Below are positions 1 through 10,750 of a stretch of DNA of 64,000 nucleotides, piece after piece. A model generated the notes under the pieces. It was not told where the DNA came from, did not search any database, and saw nothing but the letters and a program-made list of their open reading frames with translations. Numbering within the stretch: the stretch's first letter is position 1; each line of letters starts with the position of its first letter. A program made the position numbers and the translations under genes. The stretch spans positions 434,001 through 498,000 of the forward strand of contig SJRY01000111.1 in assembly GCA_011319805.1 (NCBI GenBank). Reading direction: 5' to 3'. The DNA comes from Macrocybe gigantea (taxonomy: Eukaryota; Basidiomycota; Agaricomycetes; Agaricales; Callistosporiaceae).

Positions 1-106
1 TTATACTCCTTATCGTTCAATGTTACATGATTTTCGGTTGAAGGAGTGTCTCGTGACCTTTGACTTGAAGGCCATCAGCAACATTCGTATCGATATCCCT
101 GGACAC

Positions 107-717
107 ATGCTTGTCCTATCTACTCTGCACAACTTGCTATCTCAAGTCTTGGCATTGCCCAACCTGCACACGGCCGCTCTTTTTACCCCTACGGGACAGC
201 TGGTGTCTGCCTCTTCAGATCCGAAACGATCCAAGGACGATGTACGCGTCTTGATAGGATTGGCAGGGGAGGTATGGCAGGAAACAAAGGGGCATGACAT
301 CGGAATGGTCGACAGCGAGGTGAGGATCTTTGACATGCCTTTTTTTTTCTTGAAAAGCCAACGAGTAAGCGCCTGACAGCTAGGTCGCGTGCTGGTCTTG
401 CCTGTGGATGAAGAACCGCTCTGTCCGCCTGTTGAACAAGAAGACGGAGAGTCCCAGCCGCTCATGCTTCTTGCTCTGAACGCCACGTCTTCGGTCTCAT
501 GGGAGGAGTTGCAGAACAAGGTCTGTTTTTTTTTTTCCGAACGCATCAGATAACACTGACGCGAGTACGTTTTCGATGACAACAGGGCAGAGTACTCGCC
601 AGCCACCTGGCCAAGCCGCTGAGCAGATACCGAGAGTATCTTTCTGTCCCAAAGCCACCCACGCCTATCTCGGCGGCATCAGCGCTTCAGTCGCCGACTG
701 GCCCACCTCGGGATTGA
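107..717 (+). CDS. Ragulator subunit LAMTOR2-like roadblock protein
   Basis: Three exons (107-319, 380-520, 586-717) with GT-AG introns give about 161 residues. The start MLVLSTLHNLLSQVL resembles the start of LAMTOR2/p14. A roadblock/LC7-like strand pattern follows (TAALFTPTGQLVSAS, then VLIGLAGEVWQE), and the tail LASHLAKPLSRYREYL matches the family's final helix. In animals LAMTOR2 pairs with LAMTOR3 on the lysosome surface and helps anchor Rag GTPases and TORC1. The fungal counterpart would be vacuolar (EGO-like). The protein is longer than the roughly 125-residue animal form because of an acidic insert near the start of exon 2 and a short Pro-rich tail. The frame is open upstream to an ATG at 20, but I prefer 107 because the fold begins there. 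The family assignment rests on recalled similarity. Another roadblock protein is possible. Confidence 0.68.
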
Positions 718-1078
718 TTCTCGACCTCTTGCCCTCACGATTTTTCTGTTTTTCCCTCTGCAAAAGATCCACCTAATACCTCCCCGCATATGCTTTTTTT
801 TTTTTGGTTTTCGCGGTGGATTTGCTTTCGGTTTCGACAATCTTCGATTCCCCATCGTTGTTGATCTATGGCAGGCGTATTATTTATTGCAGCTAGAGTA
901 GATGCCCTCGCAATTGTACAGTATCGCAAGCAGTGAATAGACCGAGTTTGAGAGTCGTGATGGAGTTGCGCGGGAAATGTCGCGTCATCACTTTGAATCC
1001 GCACCCGTCTCTTCAACCTTTTTGTCCCCTATCTCCCCTTCCTCCTCACTGACTTCCCCGCGTCATCCGTCGCAGACG
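718..1078. other. intergenic: LAMTOR2-like 3' end to COQ1-like start
   Basis: About 360 bases between two plus-strand genes. It contains a T-rich tract near 790-806. An in-frame ATG at 977 would extend the COQ1-like protein by 34 residues, so the promoter may be shorter than shown. I see no other gene. Confidence 0.5.
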
Positions 1079-2589
1079 ATGCGACGCTGGGCAGCACTAT
1101 GCCCTCGCAAGCTCTTTTCGTCCAAAAGCCAGTCTTTGGCGCGCCAGAAACGCCGGTCGCAGAGTTTCCTCGCTCAGAAAATCCCTGACCAACCCAATAA
1201 GGCTGGCTCGTTCTCGATACCACGAGACCCGCTCCCAAAACAAAAGGCACTTGACCCGTTCTCCGTCGTCTCCTCCGAGCTCAGCACCATTCGAAAGGGG
1301 CTTGTTGGACTCCTCGGTTCCGCCAACCCAGGTCTGACCGAAGTCGCGGAGTATTATTTCATACACCCTTCGAAACAACTGCGGTCGCTGATCGTGCTGC
1401 TCTGTTCGCGCGCGACGAACGGCCTGGGCAGTGGCTGGGATCGAAAGCGGTGGGAGGCCGAGCGCGAGCTCGAGACGGGCCTTACGGAGGAGCTCGACCG
1501 ACCTCTACGGCTACAGGACGTCCTGAACAATTGGCATCCCAGTATGCCTAATGACACTGCTTCCTTTGAATCGGTTTTTGACTTGCGACCTCCTGGACAG
1601 TATACTCCGCCCTTTAATCCTCCCCCGCTCTTCTCAGGCAAGCCCTCGGCGTCGCGCGCCCCTGTTTCCCTCCTTCTCCCCACCCAGATTCGACTCGCGC
1701 AGATTTCGGAAATGATCCATATCGCGTCTCTCCTTCACGATAACGTCTTTGACCCATCGTCGTCTTCGTCCGACGCGACGCAGCACGGTTTCGGTAACAA
1801 ACTTTCCATCCTCGGGGGCGATTTTCTTCTTGGCCGTGCTAGCGCGGCGTTGTCTAGGCTCGGCGAGAACGAAGTCGTAGAACTTGTTGCGGGGGTGATC
1901 TCCAACCTCGTCGAAGGCGAGATACTCCGGATGAAGGACGTCAACGTGCCTGGGCTGTATGAGCACAAGGGACCGAGCACAATGCAGGAAGCGTGGAACT
2001 TGTACATCAAAAGAGCTTATCTCAAAACTGCGAGTCTCATAGCCAAGTCTGCCAGAGCGTCCGTCATCTTGGGCGGGTGTAGAGAGGGCGAACTGTGGAA
2101 GGAAATTGTGTACGCGTATGGCCGCAATATGGGGATTGCATATCAGGTACATAGTCTGTTTTTAATCTCGCGGCGTGAATCTGACGTTGCTACTTTCATA
2201 AAACTCGTGACCAGCTGGCTGAGGATGTGCTCGAGTATGAAAGCGACGAATCGGACATTCAGTCTCGTCTCGTCACGGGTCCCGTCTTGTATGCTTGGGA
2301 AGAGCATCCAGAGCTTCAAGGTCCCATTCAACGGAATTTGACTGGGGAAGGGGATGCAGAGACGGTGAGCGTCCCATCCTTCGATCTCCTGCGAGCAATT
2401 CAACCGAATCGTTCGGACGTCCCGCAGGCGATTGCATATGTCCGCCGATCCTCTGGCATAGAACGCACACGTCTGTTGGCGCAGGTCTACGCGAACAAGG
2501 CGCAAGATCTCCTAGACATACTGCCAGACAGCGAAGCAAAAGCGGCCCTCGATACCCTCACTGCGAACATTGTAAATCGGACATGGTAG
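1079..2589 (+). CDS. COQ1-like trans-polyprenyl diphosphate synthase with altered aspartate motifs
   Basis: Introns at 2147-2214 and 2365-2427 give about 459 residues. The second intron is 63 nt with no stop, so it could be retained. COQ1 enzymes build the polyprenyl tail of ubiquinone in mitochondria. A basic start (MRRWAALCPRKLFSSKSQS) fits a mitochondrial presequence, so I chose the ATG at 1079 over 977. Family blocks are clear: EYYFIHPSKQLRSLIVLL, then GNKLSILGGDFLLGRAS, and NLVEGEILRMKDV. The first aspartate-rich motif, normally DDxxD, reads DNVFD (about residues 221-225). The second reads EDVLE (about 359-363). The RP of the substrate-binding KxxRP segment reads RS. These changes could mean an inactive partner subunit, as in the Dlp1/PDSS2 class that lacks these motifs, or a divergent active enzyme. 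Confidence 0.85.
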
Positions 2590-3922
2590 CATTCAGGACA
2601 CAGGATCCTTCTCTCTCCGGTGACATTCGTTTAGCACGTACTTTTAGACAGACGATCACGCCTCCGCGTGGTGTCAACTTAACTAACCTTCACTTATTCG
2701 TCCATGGGCTTCTTTTTCTTGGAACTTTGTGGTAGACCCTCTGGACATAATGCGAGAGCCTTTTTCGACTCTACGTGACATGACCGGATGAAGATGCAAG
2801 GGGACTCTAATGATTCGGCGAAGAAGGCTGACTGTGGGCTGGTCCTTCTCAGTCCACCCCTGTCTGCCAGCCTAGCCGTATCCCTCTCGCCGAGTAAGAT
2901 AGAAAACAGACAGTAAATTGCTGGCAAGTGCAGGTACATGCAGGACATCATACAACACAACAGCAGGTGGTAAAATGCCCTTCCTCTCTACAGGTTGGAA
3001 TACCACAGACGCCAAACTAGCCGAGTAAACTGTGTGAGTTGGCGAGTTGAATGGGAATGGTGTGGGGCGAGTAGGAGCAAAACCAGTGGCGATGGGGCAT
3101 CATGTGTGTAAAAGCACCTGTGTCGGTGTTCCAGTTAGCAGCTGGTGGCTGAACACACTGGAATTGCATTTGGCCTAATCGCTGTCGTATTACTACTGCT
3201 ACCCACTGACCCGAACCATACTGTATACTTTGTGGCCATGCCAGCGTCGTACAGAGGGAAATGCGCAGGTGCGCTTGGTACGCGAAGGGCAGGGGCGTGT
3301 TTCTGATCCGGTCAGGGTTCGCATTGGCACGCCACTCGCTGTCCCATGCGATACGAGCTCGTGGTTCGTTGCTCGTCGAAAACGATTACGGACTTGCAAT
3401 CATCTCCTCGCGAACGCCTTGACGCCACCACGGAATGCAGCAGTGCTGGGGGTTAGAAGATTGATGATATCATACGAGGGCGACCAAGAAAGAACCAACT
3501 TGTCCAGGACCTGCACGACAGGTCGACGAGTCCGAGAGGTCTGCCTGTATAGCGAGAAGAGACAGCGGATGTTATGTATGCGCAAAACAAAAGCAAAAAG
3601 AAAAAAAAGAACAAGACGAACCTAGACAGCAATCCGTCAGCATCAACGAGCAAACAGATAGATGAAGGGGACGGAAGACGGACGGAAAGGAGGAAGAACG
3701 AGTGTGACAATACGAGGCGAGATGAGGCTCGACGGCAAAAGGGAAGAAGTGGCATTTGTGGGCAAAAGTCCGCTGTGGAGCCCGTTGCGCATCGAGTCGA
3801 GCTTCCTACCTATCTGTATATCGAGGAAACGGCGTTAGCTATGTGCGAAAAGGAGAGCAAAGTTGAAGAAAAAGAACAAGACCTAAGCTTCAGCTAGCAC
3901 TTGAAAAAAAAAATACACGAAC
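2590..3922. other. convergent intergenic region, no gene seen
   Basis: About 1.3 kb between two genes whose 3' ends face each other. Several ORFs of 60-130 codons exist, the longest plus-strand ones at 3230-3625 and 3574-3897. They are Arg/Lys/Glu-rich or low complexity and match no family I know. Purine-rich and A-rich stretches lie near 3590-3720 and 3904-3913. Confidence 0.5.
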
Positions 3923-5723
3923 CTAAGCAACGACTTGGTAGAGGTGGCAGCTGGGGAAGACCTTCTTGATCTGCTGCTCGAGCCACCAGTACGGGGTCCC
4001 GTAGGTTACATCTATCTCGTCAGTCGTGCCGCCTCCGCCGGTGAGCAAGGCAACGATGCGGCCAGCCCTGTCGAGGATGATGGAGCCAGAATCTCCACCC
4101 TCGGAGAAGGGGCTGCGCTGCTTGCTGTAGGGCAGGATGGCGACTTCGATGGACGTGTGCTTGATATTGTAGTCGATGTAGACGCGAGTGAAAGACTCGA
4201 GCCCGTTGGCGCGACCGATAGTGGTGCCTGTGGCCATACCGTTCTTCACTACAAGGAGCGCCTTCTCACCGTTAATGTCGAGGTGCTGAGGCCGGCGGAT
4301 CTCGTCGGCCTTTACGACGCCATAGGCCTGAAGAAGCCCATCATCCGGGTACTCGTAGGCCGCCTGGTCCTCGGGCTGCGGGAACATGAGCTCGCCGAAG
4401 TCGGATGGCGAGAGTTTGCCACCTGCGGCGATATAATAATGGGTCAAAACAGAAACTGTGGGACGGGATGGGAAATGTACCGATGTAGACCTTGTTTCCC
4501 CTGAAAGTTTTCCAGTCGATCTTCTGTTTGTAAAGCTCGATAAAGGCCCAGTCGCGCGTGTACTGCTCGGTTCCGTCGGCGACGACAATGGGCTCGGCAT
4601 GGAGGACATAACCGATGATGCGCTGGCGCAAGTTCGCCCTGCGTTTAGTAATATCATCATGAGGATGTTTAAGTTGCTGATAATTCTCATCGCCTTCTCC
4701 ACCTCGCGTTGTTTCTCATTGCGCTTCGCGATAACCTCCGCATCCTCGCCATCGACGAACTCGCCCAGCCTGACGATCTCCCTCTCCCACACCTTGACGG
4801 CGCGAGCGAAACTACCAATGGTACTCATCATGATATCCATGCATTCTGGTAACCCGTGCCACCGAGGGCGACAATCTCCTCGCGTGGCTGGGTGTGTGCT
4901 TGCGCGACAGGAGCTGGTTAGAGTGCACAGGAGGACAAGCGACGTGGGCAGCGGTGAGAAGGACGACGCGGTCATCATCTTTGCTGAGGCGGAAGTAGAG
5001 GGCGCCGGTGCCCTCATATTGGGGCGTCTTGAGCGGGGCGATGGAGATGCCGAGCGTGGGCGTGAAAGGCTTGCGGAACTCGGGGATGGGGTCGACGAGG
5101 GGGTTGAAGGGGAAGAGCTTCGGGCCAGCAGAGGAGGTCACCACCGACTCACGAAAAGCAACCTCAATCTCGGGGAAGCCAGCTTACCGAGGATACCCTT
5201 GATGGAGTCGGCGGCAGCCACTGCATCGCCGAAAAGGAGTGTCTCGGGCTTCACGCCGATCCACATAAGGAGCGTACAAAACGGCTTCTTCCCCCGGCGT
5301 TGGCGAAAGCGACAGGTCGATTGAGGTCCACATGATGTTGCAAGAGTCGAGGAACTTATAGATTTCCGTACCGATCCTGAACCAGGAGTCTGCGATAGGG
5401 TGGCCGTAGACAGGGCGCGCCTCACGGATGAAGCGCTGAGCTTGCGGACCCTTGCGTTGAGGCCAGGCAGGGCCAGACTTGTAGACGCAGGGTGCGCCGC
5501 TGGGCACACCAAAGAAGTCCGTATAAGCGGCGGGATAACTGTCGACGAGGCGGGACGAGTCAGACACATCGCTGTCCTTGAGCTCGTCAAACGCGAGGGT
5601 GGTAGATGAGACGTGGGTCGAGGTTGTCGAGGCTGGCGACTGGTTCACGGGTTTCGTGGACAAGTTCAGGCAATCGTCATAGAACACTTCGTCGAGGTTG
5701 AAGGGGTTCAAGTTAATCGCCAC
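3923..5723 (-). CDS. trypsin-fold (S1-like) peptidase of a basidiomycete family, frame disrupted
   Basis: Read on the minus strand in several frames, this gives a protein of about 550 residues from a family I recognise in Agaricomycete genomes but whose role I do not know. The chymotrypsin-type triad is visible: His in LLTAAHVA (near 4941-4955), a likely Asp in RDWAFIEL, and Ser in GGDSGSIIL (near 4078-4096). The C terminus is TYGTPYWWLEQQIKKVFPS. One clear intron joins KVYIG to GKLSPSDFG (near 4433-4490). At least four single-base frame changes occur: the C5 run at 5291-5295, the G4 run at 5172-5175, near 4890 and near 4840. With single bases restored the family sequence reads through, so assembly error is likelier than decay. 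The first codon at 5723 is GTG right after a splice-acceptor-like sequence, so a short upstream first exon is unresolved. No signal peptide was found. Confidence 0.68.
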
Positions 5724-6837
5724 TGGGAAAGAACGGTCGGTAATGAGGACAGGTGAAAAAGAGCCAAACGGCTTACTTATGGATCGTTTGTTGTAACAAA
5801 GTAGAAAGCAAAGACGGTATCGCTGGCAGACAACGAGAGACGCGGACGGCTAATGACCCCTACGCTCGTTATGCCCCTCGCTTTGCGCTGCCGCTCACTG
5901 TATCATCGTCTCACCTACCGCCCACGTACGGCCCCCTGGGAATTTTTTTCATTCTGTCGGGCGTGTGGCCAGAGCTGTGCGCTGGCATGTGGTTCTGGCG
6001 GATGCGGGACATGTTAATCAGGCTCTAGCTCTAGTCAAATGCAGACAAGGCGGAAGGCCAGAACCAAGCTGGCATCATCTCACGTTCGAGAGATTTTCAT
6101 AAAAATGGGTTCACATGCGCGCTGTGAAATGTCTGCACGTCACGGACGAGCGAATGGCCTCGATTCGATGGGTGCCCGTGATGATCAATCCTCATTGCTA
6201 AATTGACTAGGATGAATGGGGGTCGAGCAGCGAATCGCTTCTAGCGCATTTGCATGACGGAGTGAACTGAACGCCATTTGGTGGCTTGGTTATGATTGTG
6301 ATTTGAACAAAAAAGCAGTGCAACTTGCGTATATTAATGACCCGGTTCACCGGCACCGGCGAAGCGGATTATCGATGAGCAGGTCGTTCATAGTTCCGTC
6401 GGAAAAGGCCATTTCGTGAAAATTATTGTAAAACAGCTGATATCGATTATCCTACAACACGCCGGAGGTTCGCCTCTCCGGAGTTTGAGAAATGATACAG
6501 CAGTTATGAACTACGGGGAAGAGAGCTACAATGTGAAAGAAGGTGTTGAAGAGACATAAAAACAGAGACACCCAACACGAGAGCAGTGTTGAGGGTTGTG
6601 ATTGATCAGTAGACAAAATGAGAATTTCGAAAAAAAGACATGCGAATTTTGATTGCTTTTTTGTTTCCTATACTTGAAACATGTGAAGAAATAAATATGA
6701 GCATGGAATAATTTTCGGTCAGTGGCACGTTGCAAGTCGACAGATAGATAGTTCTGAGCGAGGTGTGGGTGTAAAAGCGATGTCAATCGAGAGGTGGCGG
6801 AAAAGAAATACACACAAAAAAGGGGAAAGTTATCCTT
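5724..6837. other. intergenic: peptidase upstream and homeodomain gene 3' side
   Basis: About 1.1 kb between two minus-strand genes. It should hold the first exon and promoter of the peptidase gene (5724 to about 6000) and the 3' flank of the homeodomain gene. It is AT-rich towards the right. I see no other coding region or RNA gene. Confidence 0.45.
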
Positions 6838-8495
6838 TCAGTGCACGATGTGTTGGTGGAAGCTCAAAAGCAAGAGGGCGTCTTCGATCTTGACGCCGGA
6901 ATACTGTGTGGCGGAGAGTTTCTCGAGCTCTGCATAGGATGCAGAATCTATAGATAAACTGAGGTGGCTAATGGCGATCCGCGAAGACGGGGCAGAGGCG
7001 GGAGGCGAGGCCTCAGTATCAGGCGGAGGAGTGACAGCCTCTTGATGTTCGTCATCACTGCCGTTATCAGAGTGATTCGCATGGAGGTCGTCATCCTCGG
7101 GATCGAGATCCATCGATGGCGAGGTTGATCGCAATGACGGCGTCCCAGATCGAGAGGCAGAGGTGGAATAGGAGCCTTGGCCGCCATCTTCGTCGTCGTC
7201 ACGGCGCTTTCTCGTTCGTTTGACACGCTTCCTCGCCGTCTGGCGCAAATTACGGAACCAGTTGGTCACTTTGCCAACATCCCTATTGACGAAATGGCGA
7301 GATTTCAAGGTTGACGTCAACACAAAGAACACGACGTATGAAATGCTCACATGCCGATCTCGAGCGCCAAGGCCGTTCGTTCTTCAATGGAAGGCGTCGA
7401 CGTCTTTGTGTACAGTTCTTTGAGTGCGTCAAGCTGATGGGGTTCTGGACGCGAACGCCTGGGCCGGGACAGGGAGGGCACTGAGCTGCTGTACGGGGTG
7501 GAGCTTCTTCTGGAGGACATTCTTTGTCGGGGAGAGCGATCGCTTGTGGACGGTGATGCACTGGGAGAACGGCGGCCGTTACGGGGATAGGCGGCATTAT
7601 GCCATAAAGAGGGGTGATCGGAGGGAGGGGGTAAACCAGAGTAAGCTGCATAATCAGTGCGATCATCCGATAACGAGTCTGGATGGGAGGGGTATGAGGC
7701 GTCGGGATCGTCGTCCCGTTTCTTTTTTGCGATGCTGCGTTGGTTCTGAAACCAGTTGGTGATGCTTTGATAACGCCTAGATGGACATGAGCCCCGAGAA
7801 GGAAATGCCATATTAAGGCATGATGGGCAGCTCACATTCCAATTTGGTCTGCCAGGATTTGCCGCTGCTCAGCGCTCGGATGCTGGGTGATGTTGTAAAG
7901 TTTTTTGAGCTCCTCGGTCTGCCCGACGGTGGGGCGCAGACGCAATCGTCGAGGCATGGAATCGGCGTCGTAAGCGGTAGGAGTGTCTGAATTGGATGTA
8001 AAGAACGATGAGCGGTAATGGTCCGAGTGCAGTATGGGAGCAGATGGGTGTCTGTTGTCTAGGGGATAATCGTCGTCCTGAAAGTCGTCAAACAACTCGG
8101 TGTAGCGGTTGGACACAGGTTGGGACTGTGGAGGGGCGGCGTCGACAAAGTTGTTTATATGCGAGACGCTATACGAAGCGGCACGGCTTCTTTTCTTCGA
8201 AGAGGCCCTTTTATTCTGAAACCAAGCATTGACTGTCTTTGTTTCCCTGAATGGCAGAAAAAATTGATAAGATATGGTGTGTCAGCCGGCAGACGAGGGG
8301 ACAAAGGGGTGAATGAGATGCACATTCCGAGCTGCTCTGCAAGGTGTGTCCTGAGTTCCAAAGGGGGTGTTCGTCTTTATCAAAGAGCTCGTTGAGGGCG
8401 GCGAGCTGGGCTGGGGAATGACGGTGTCGGGGCTTCTTTGGCTTGTCCTTGGCTGAGAGGGCGGGAGGGATGGCGGGAAGGTGAACGGGCGACAT
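6838..8495 (-). CDS. transcription factor with three tandem homeodomains
   Basis: Four exons (8324-8495, 7836-8246, 7351-7776, 6838-7282) encode about 484 residues. Three homeodomains lie in a row. HD1 starts KPRHRHSPAQLAALNELF and ends VNAWFQNKRASSKKR. HD2 starts RLRPTVGQTEELKKLY and ends ITNWFQNQRSIAKKKR. HD3 starts RRSRPEPHQLDALKELY and ends VTNWFRNLRQTARKR. All keep the WFxNxR recognition-helix core, so all could bind DNA. Each homeodomain is split by an intron at the same place, inside the ATG codon of an LGM/IGM tripeptide just before the recognition helix. The C-terminal third is acidic and Ser/Pro-rich, as in activation regions. One base seems missing in the G5 run at 8363-8367: the exon sum is 1454 nt, one short of a multiple of three. 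Start is the ATG at 8495. Targets are unknown, and nothing around it suggests a mating-type locus. Confidence 0.87.
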
Positions 8496-8635
8496 TGTCG
8501 GGCATGGAATGGAGATGAGAGACAGAAGGGGAGGGGATGGGGCAGATTATGAGCAGCGGACCATTTGTCTTTAGGAAAGCAGTTCCATATCTTGCACATT
8601 CCCACGGTTAATTATCAATACAATTATATTTTTAT

Positions 8636-10461
8636 TTACTCCTCCGCCTCGATGTTCTTGATCCATGCCCCGATAGACCCTCTGCCGATAATGTCAGAGA
8701 GCAGTCATAGCTGCGGGGAAGGCGGCGACACTCACAAGAACCCTTCGTGTCGCAGAAACACAGCTCTCTTCGTCCCCTTGCTCCAGAACCGGATGGCATA
8801 TGATAGTGTTGCAATCGTAGCCGCATGTCCTAGACAACAATTCATCAGCTGCCAGTGCCACCAGTTCAGCTCACCACACCTCGGATGAAACACCCGCCAA
8901 AATATATTCTGTCCAGATCGTATTTCTCCGCGTTCATGTATCTGCAGAGCCTCAAATTCAACTGCAATGTTCCGGACGCTCCGGTGACCCTGATACTCAC
9001 GCAATCTGACCAATGTTGTTCGACACCGCGTATAACAGACTCTTGCTGATGTCTTCGGCCGAAAACGTCTCCTTGTTCTTCCCCTTCTTGAACACCTTGC
9101 CAAACGAGCTCGCGATCATCGTCGATTTGAGTCCTAGCCGGCTGTAGTCCTGCCCGTAAATGTCCCCGACGAGCATGTCCACCTTTGAGTTGTCTCCTTT
9201 CTCAGACAGCGCCAGCATTTCTTGTCATGCGCCGTCAGATCGTGAGCCCAAGGTATTTAAGCGGCGGAAAATGCATACCGTCAAACGTCGTCGCAGGCGT
9301 CAGCAGGCTCAAGAGCCCCCAGAGCGTCCCGCCTCCCAGACTCGTCCCGCTCACGCGCTCAAACTTGCCATCCTCATCCACCTTGATGATCGACACGCCC
9401 GATCCAATGTTCACCAGCAGACACGGGAACTGCGGCGTGGGATTGCTCTCAAAGATGACGCCGTACTTGGGTGGATCCGGGCTCGGCCGCACTAGGGTAT
9501 CATTAGAGGGTATACTCTTTCCGTTGGCAGAGGCGACGATGACGACGATGACGTGGCGCTCGAGGGGTTCGACACCGAGTGTATGAGCTCGTCCGAAAAA
9601 TAGTACACCTCGTCCGGGATCAGCGTGATAAACTTGAGACCTTCGATGAGGCACTCCATCTCGTCCTCCCTCCGCACATCCACGTGCAGGCTGTTTCTGA
9701 ACAAGTCGTAGAACCGGTGCGCGCCGCCACCCGTGGCCATGATCTTGACGCCCTTGCGCATCTCGTCGATCGACACCCATTCACCTCGGCCGAACGCTCG
9801 ATCAACGCCTGAATGAACTCGACGCACTCGTCTATCTTGTCCGTCTCGAACCTCTCAAAGTTCAGCGACCCGCCCGGAAAGTGCTGCGTCGTCCGCCGCA
9901 TGTACGAGTCCCTCAGCAGCCCGGCGGGCAGCCCTGACAGCCCGTTCCCTAGACTGCTGTGCGGGTCCAGCACCAGCGGCGTGAGCGCACCGTTCTTTTT
10001 CAGGTTCGACGATGCTGGCGTCGCAGGCGGCGATAACCTCCCTTGGGCATCGGAGGGCGAGGGTGATCGGGGCGTGGACAGGCTGCTCGGGCTCTCGGAC
10101 CCGCATGTCGCAATGACGGAGGGCGAAGAAGGTGGCTCGGGTGACCTTGTAAAATAGACTACCTTGGCTAGCGATCCACCGATCTGAGCCGCCGAAATGT
10201 TGAGTCTAGGATGGGACGGCAACAACGAGGCAAGGGCGGGTGACTCACGTCTACCGCAATGTGTGACACCGGTTCTATGTGATTCGGGAAATAGATTCCT
10301 CTGCTGTCGCGTGTCTGGAGGTCGGTGAGCCGTCAACAAAGACGAAGTGGAAAGACCGAAGAGACGGGGAGTGTTACCTCGGGTGACTCTTCTGACAAAA
10401 TCACGGCACCTCTGGTATCAACATGGATGACTTTGGCCGAGGGCAATGACGGGGTGGGCAT
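8636..10461 (-). CDS. pantothenate kinase (eukaryotic PanK type)
   Basis: Catalyses ATP-dependent phosphorylation of pantothenate, the first step of coenzyme A synthesis, probably in the cytosol. The ATG at 10461 opens a short exon ([18 protein letters not shown]). Two introns later the phosphate-binding segment [16 protein letters not shown] appears. Other family blocks are [65 protein letters not shown], and near the C terminus [11 protein letters not shown] and [11 protein letters not shown]. It ends [14 protein letters not shown] Ser/Pro-rich insert of about 70 residues separates the VVYF strand from the LNFERF block. Single bases seem missing at the C3 run 9776-9778 and the G3 run 9508-9510. 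The SEC21 stop lies 289 bp upstream on the same strand. Confidence 0.95.
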
Positions 10462-10750
10462 TGCGGGGGATCCGGTCGGGTTGTGGTCGAGGTGGCGAGG
10501 GCTCCTGGGGGTCCTTATAGGTTAAATACTGACGGTATCATACGATTTTCGAACTTGGTCAGGATAACCGGCGAGAAAAATGAAACAGGTTTATCTTGTT
10601 GCATAATCACGAACCGCGCCTCTTTTTTTTTTCTTGTTAAGACGGGTAACAAGGCGTGGGGTACGGCACCGCCCCACTCGCATGATAACCGTCCACTGGG
10701 GTTGCTCATTCCAAGAGAAAAGGAAAGAATATGTACACAGCACATCCACT

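Noticed and set aside
4458..5324. 288-codon plus-strand ORF
   Set aside because: It lies antisense to the peptidase-like gene, whose family blocks and catalytic residues are read from the other strand. No domain is visible in the plus frame.
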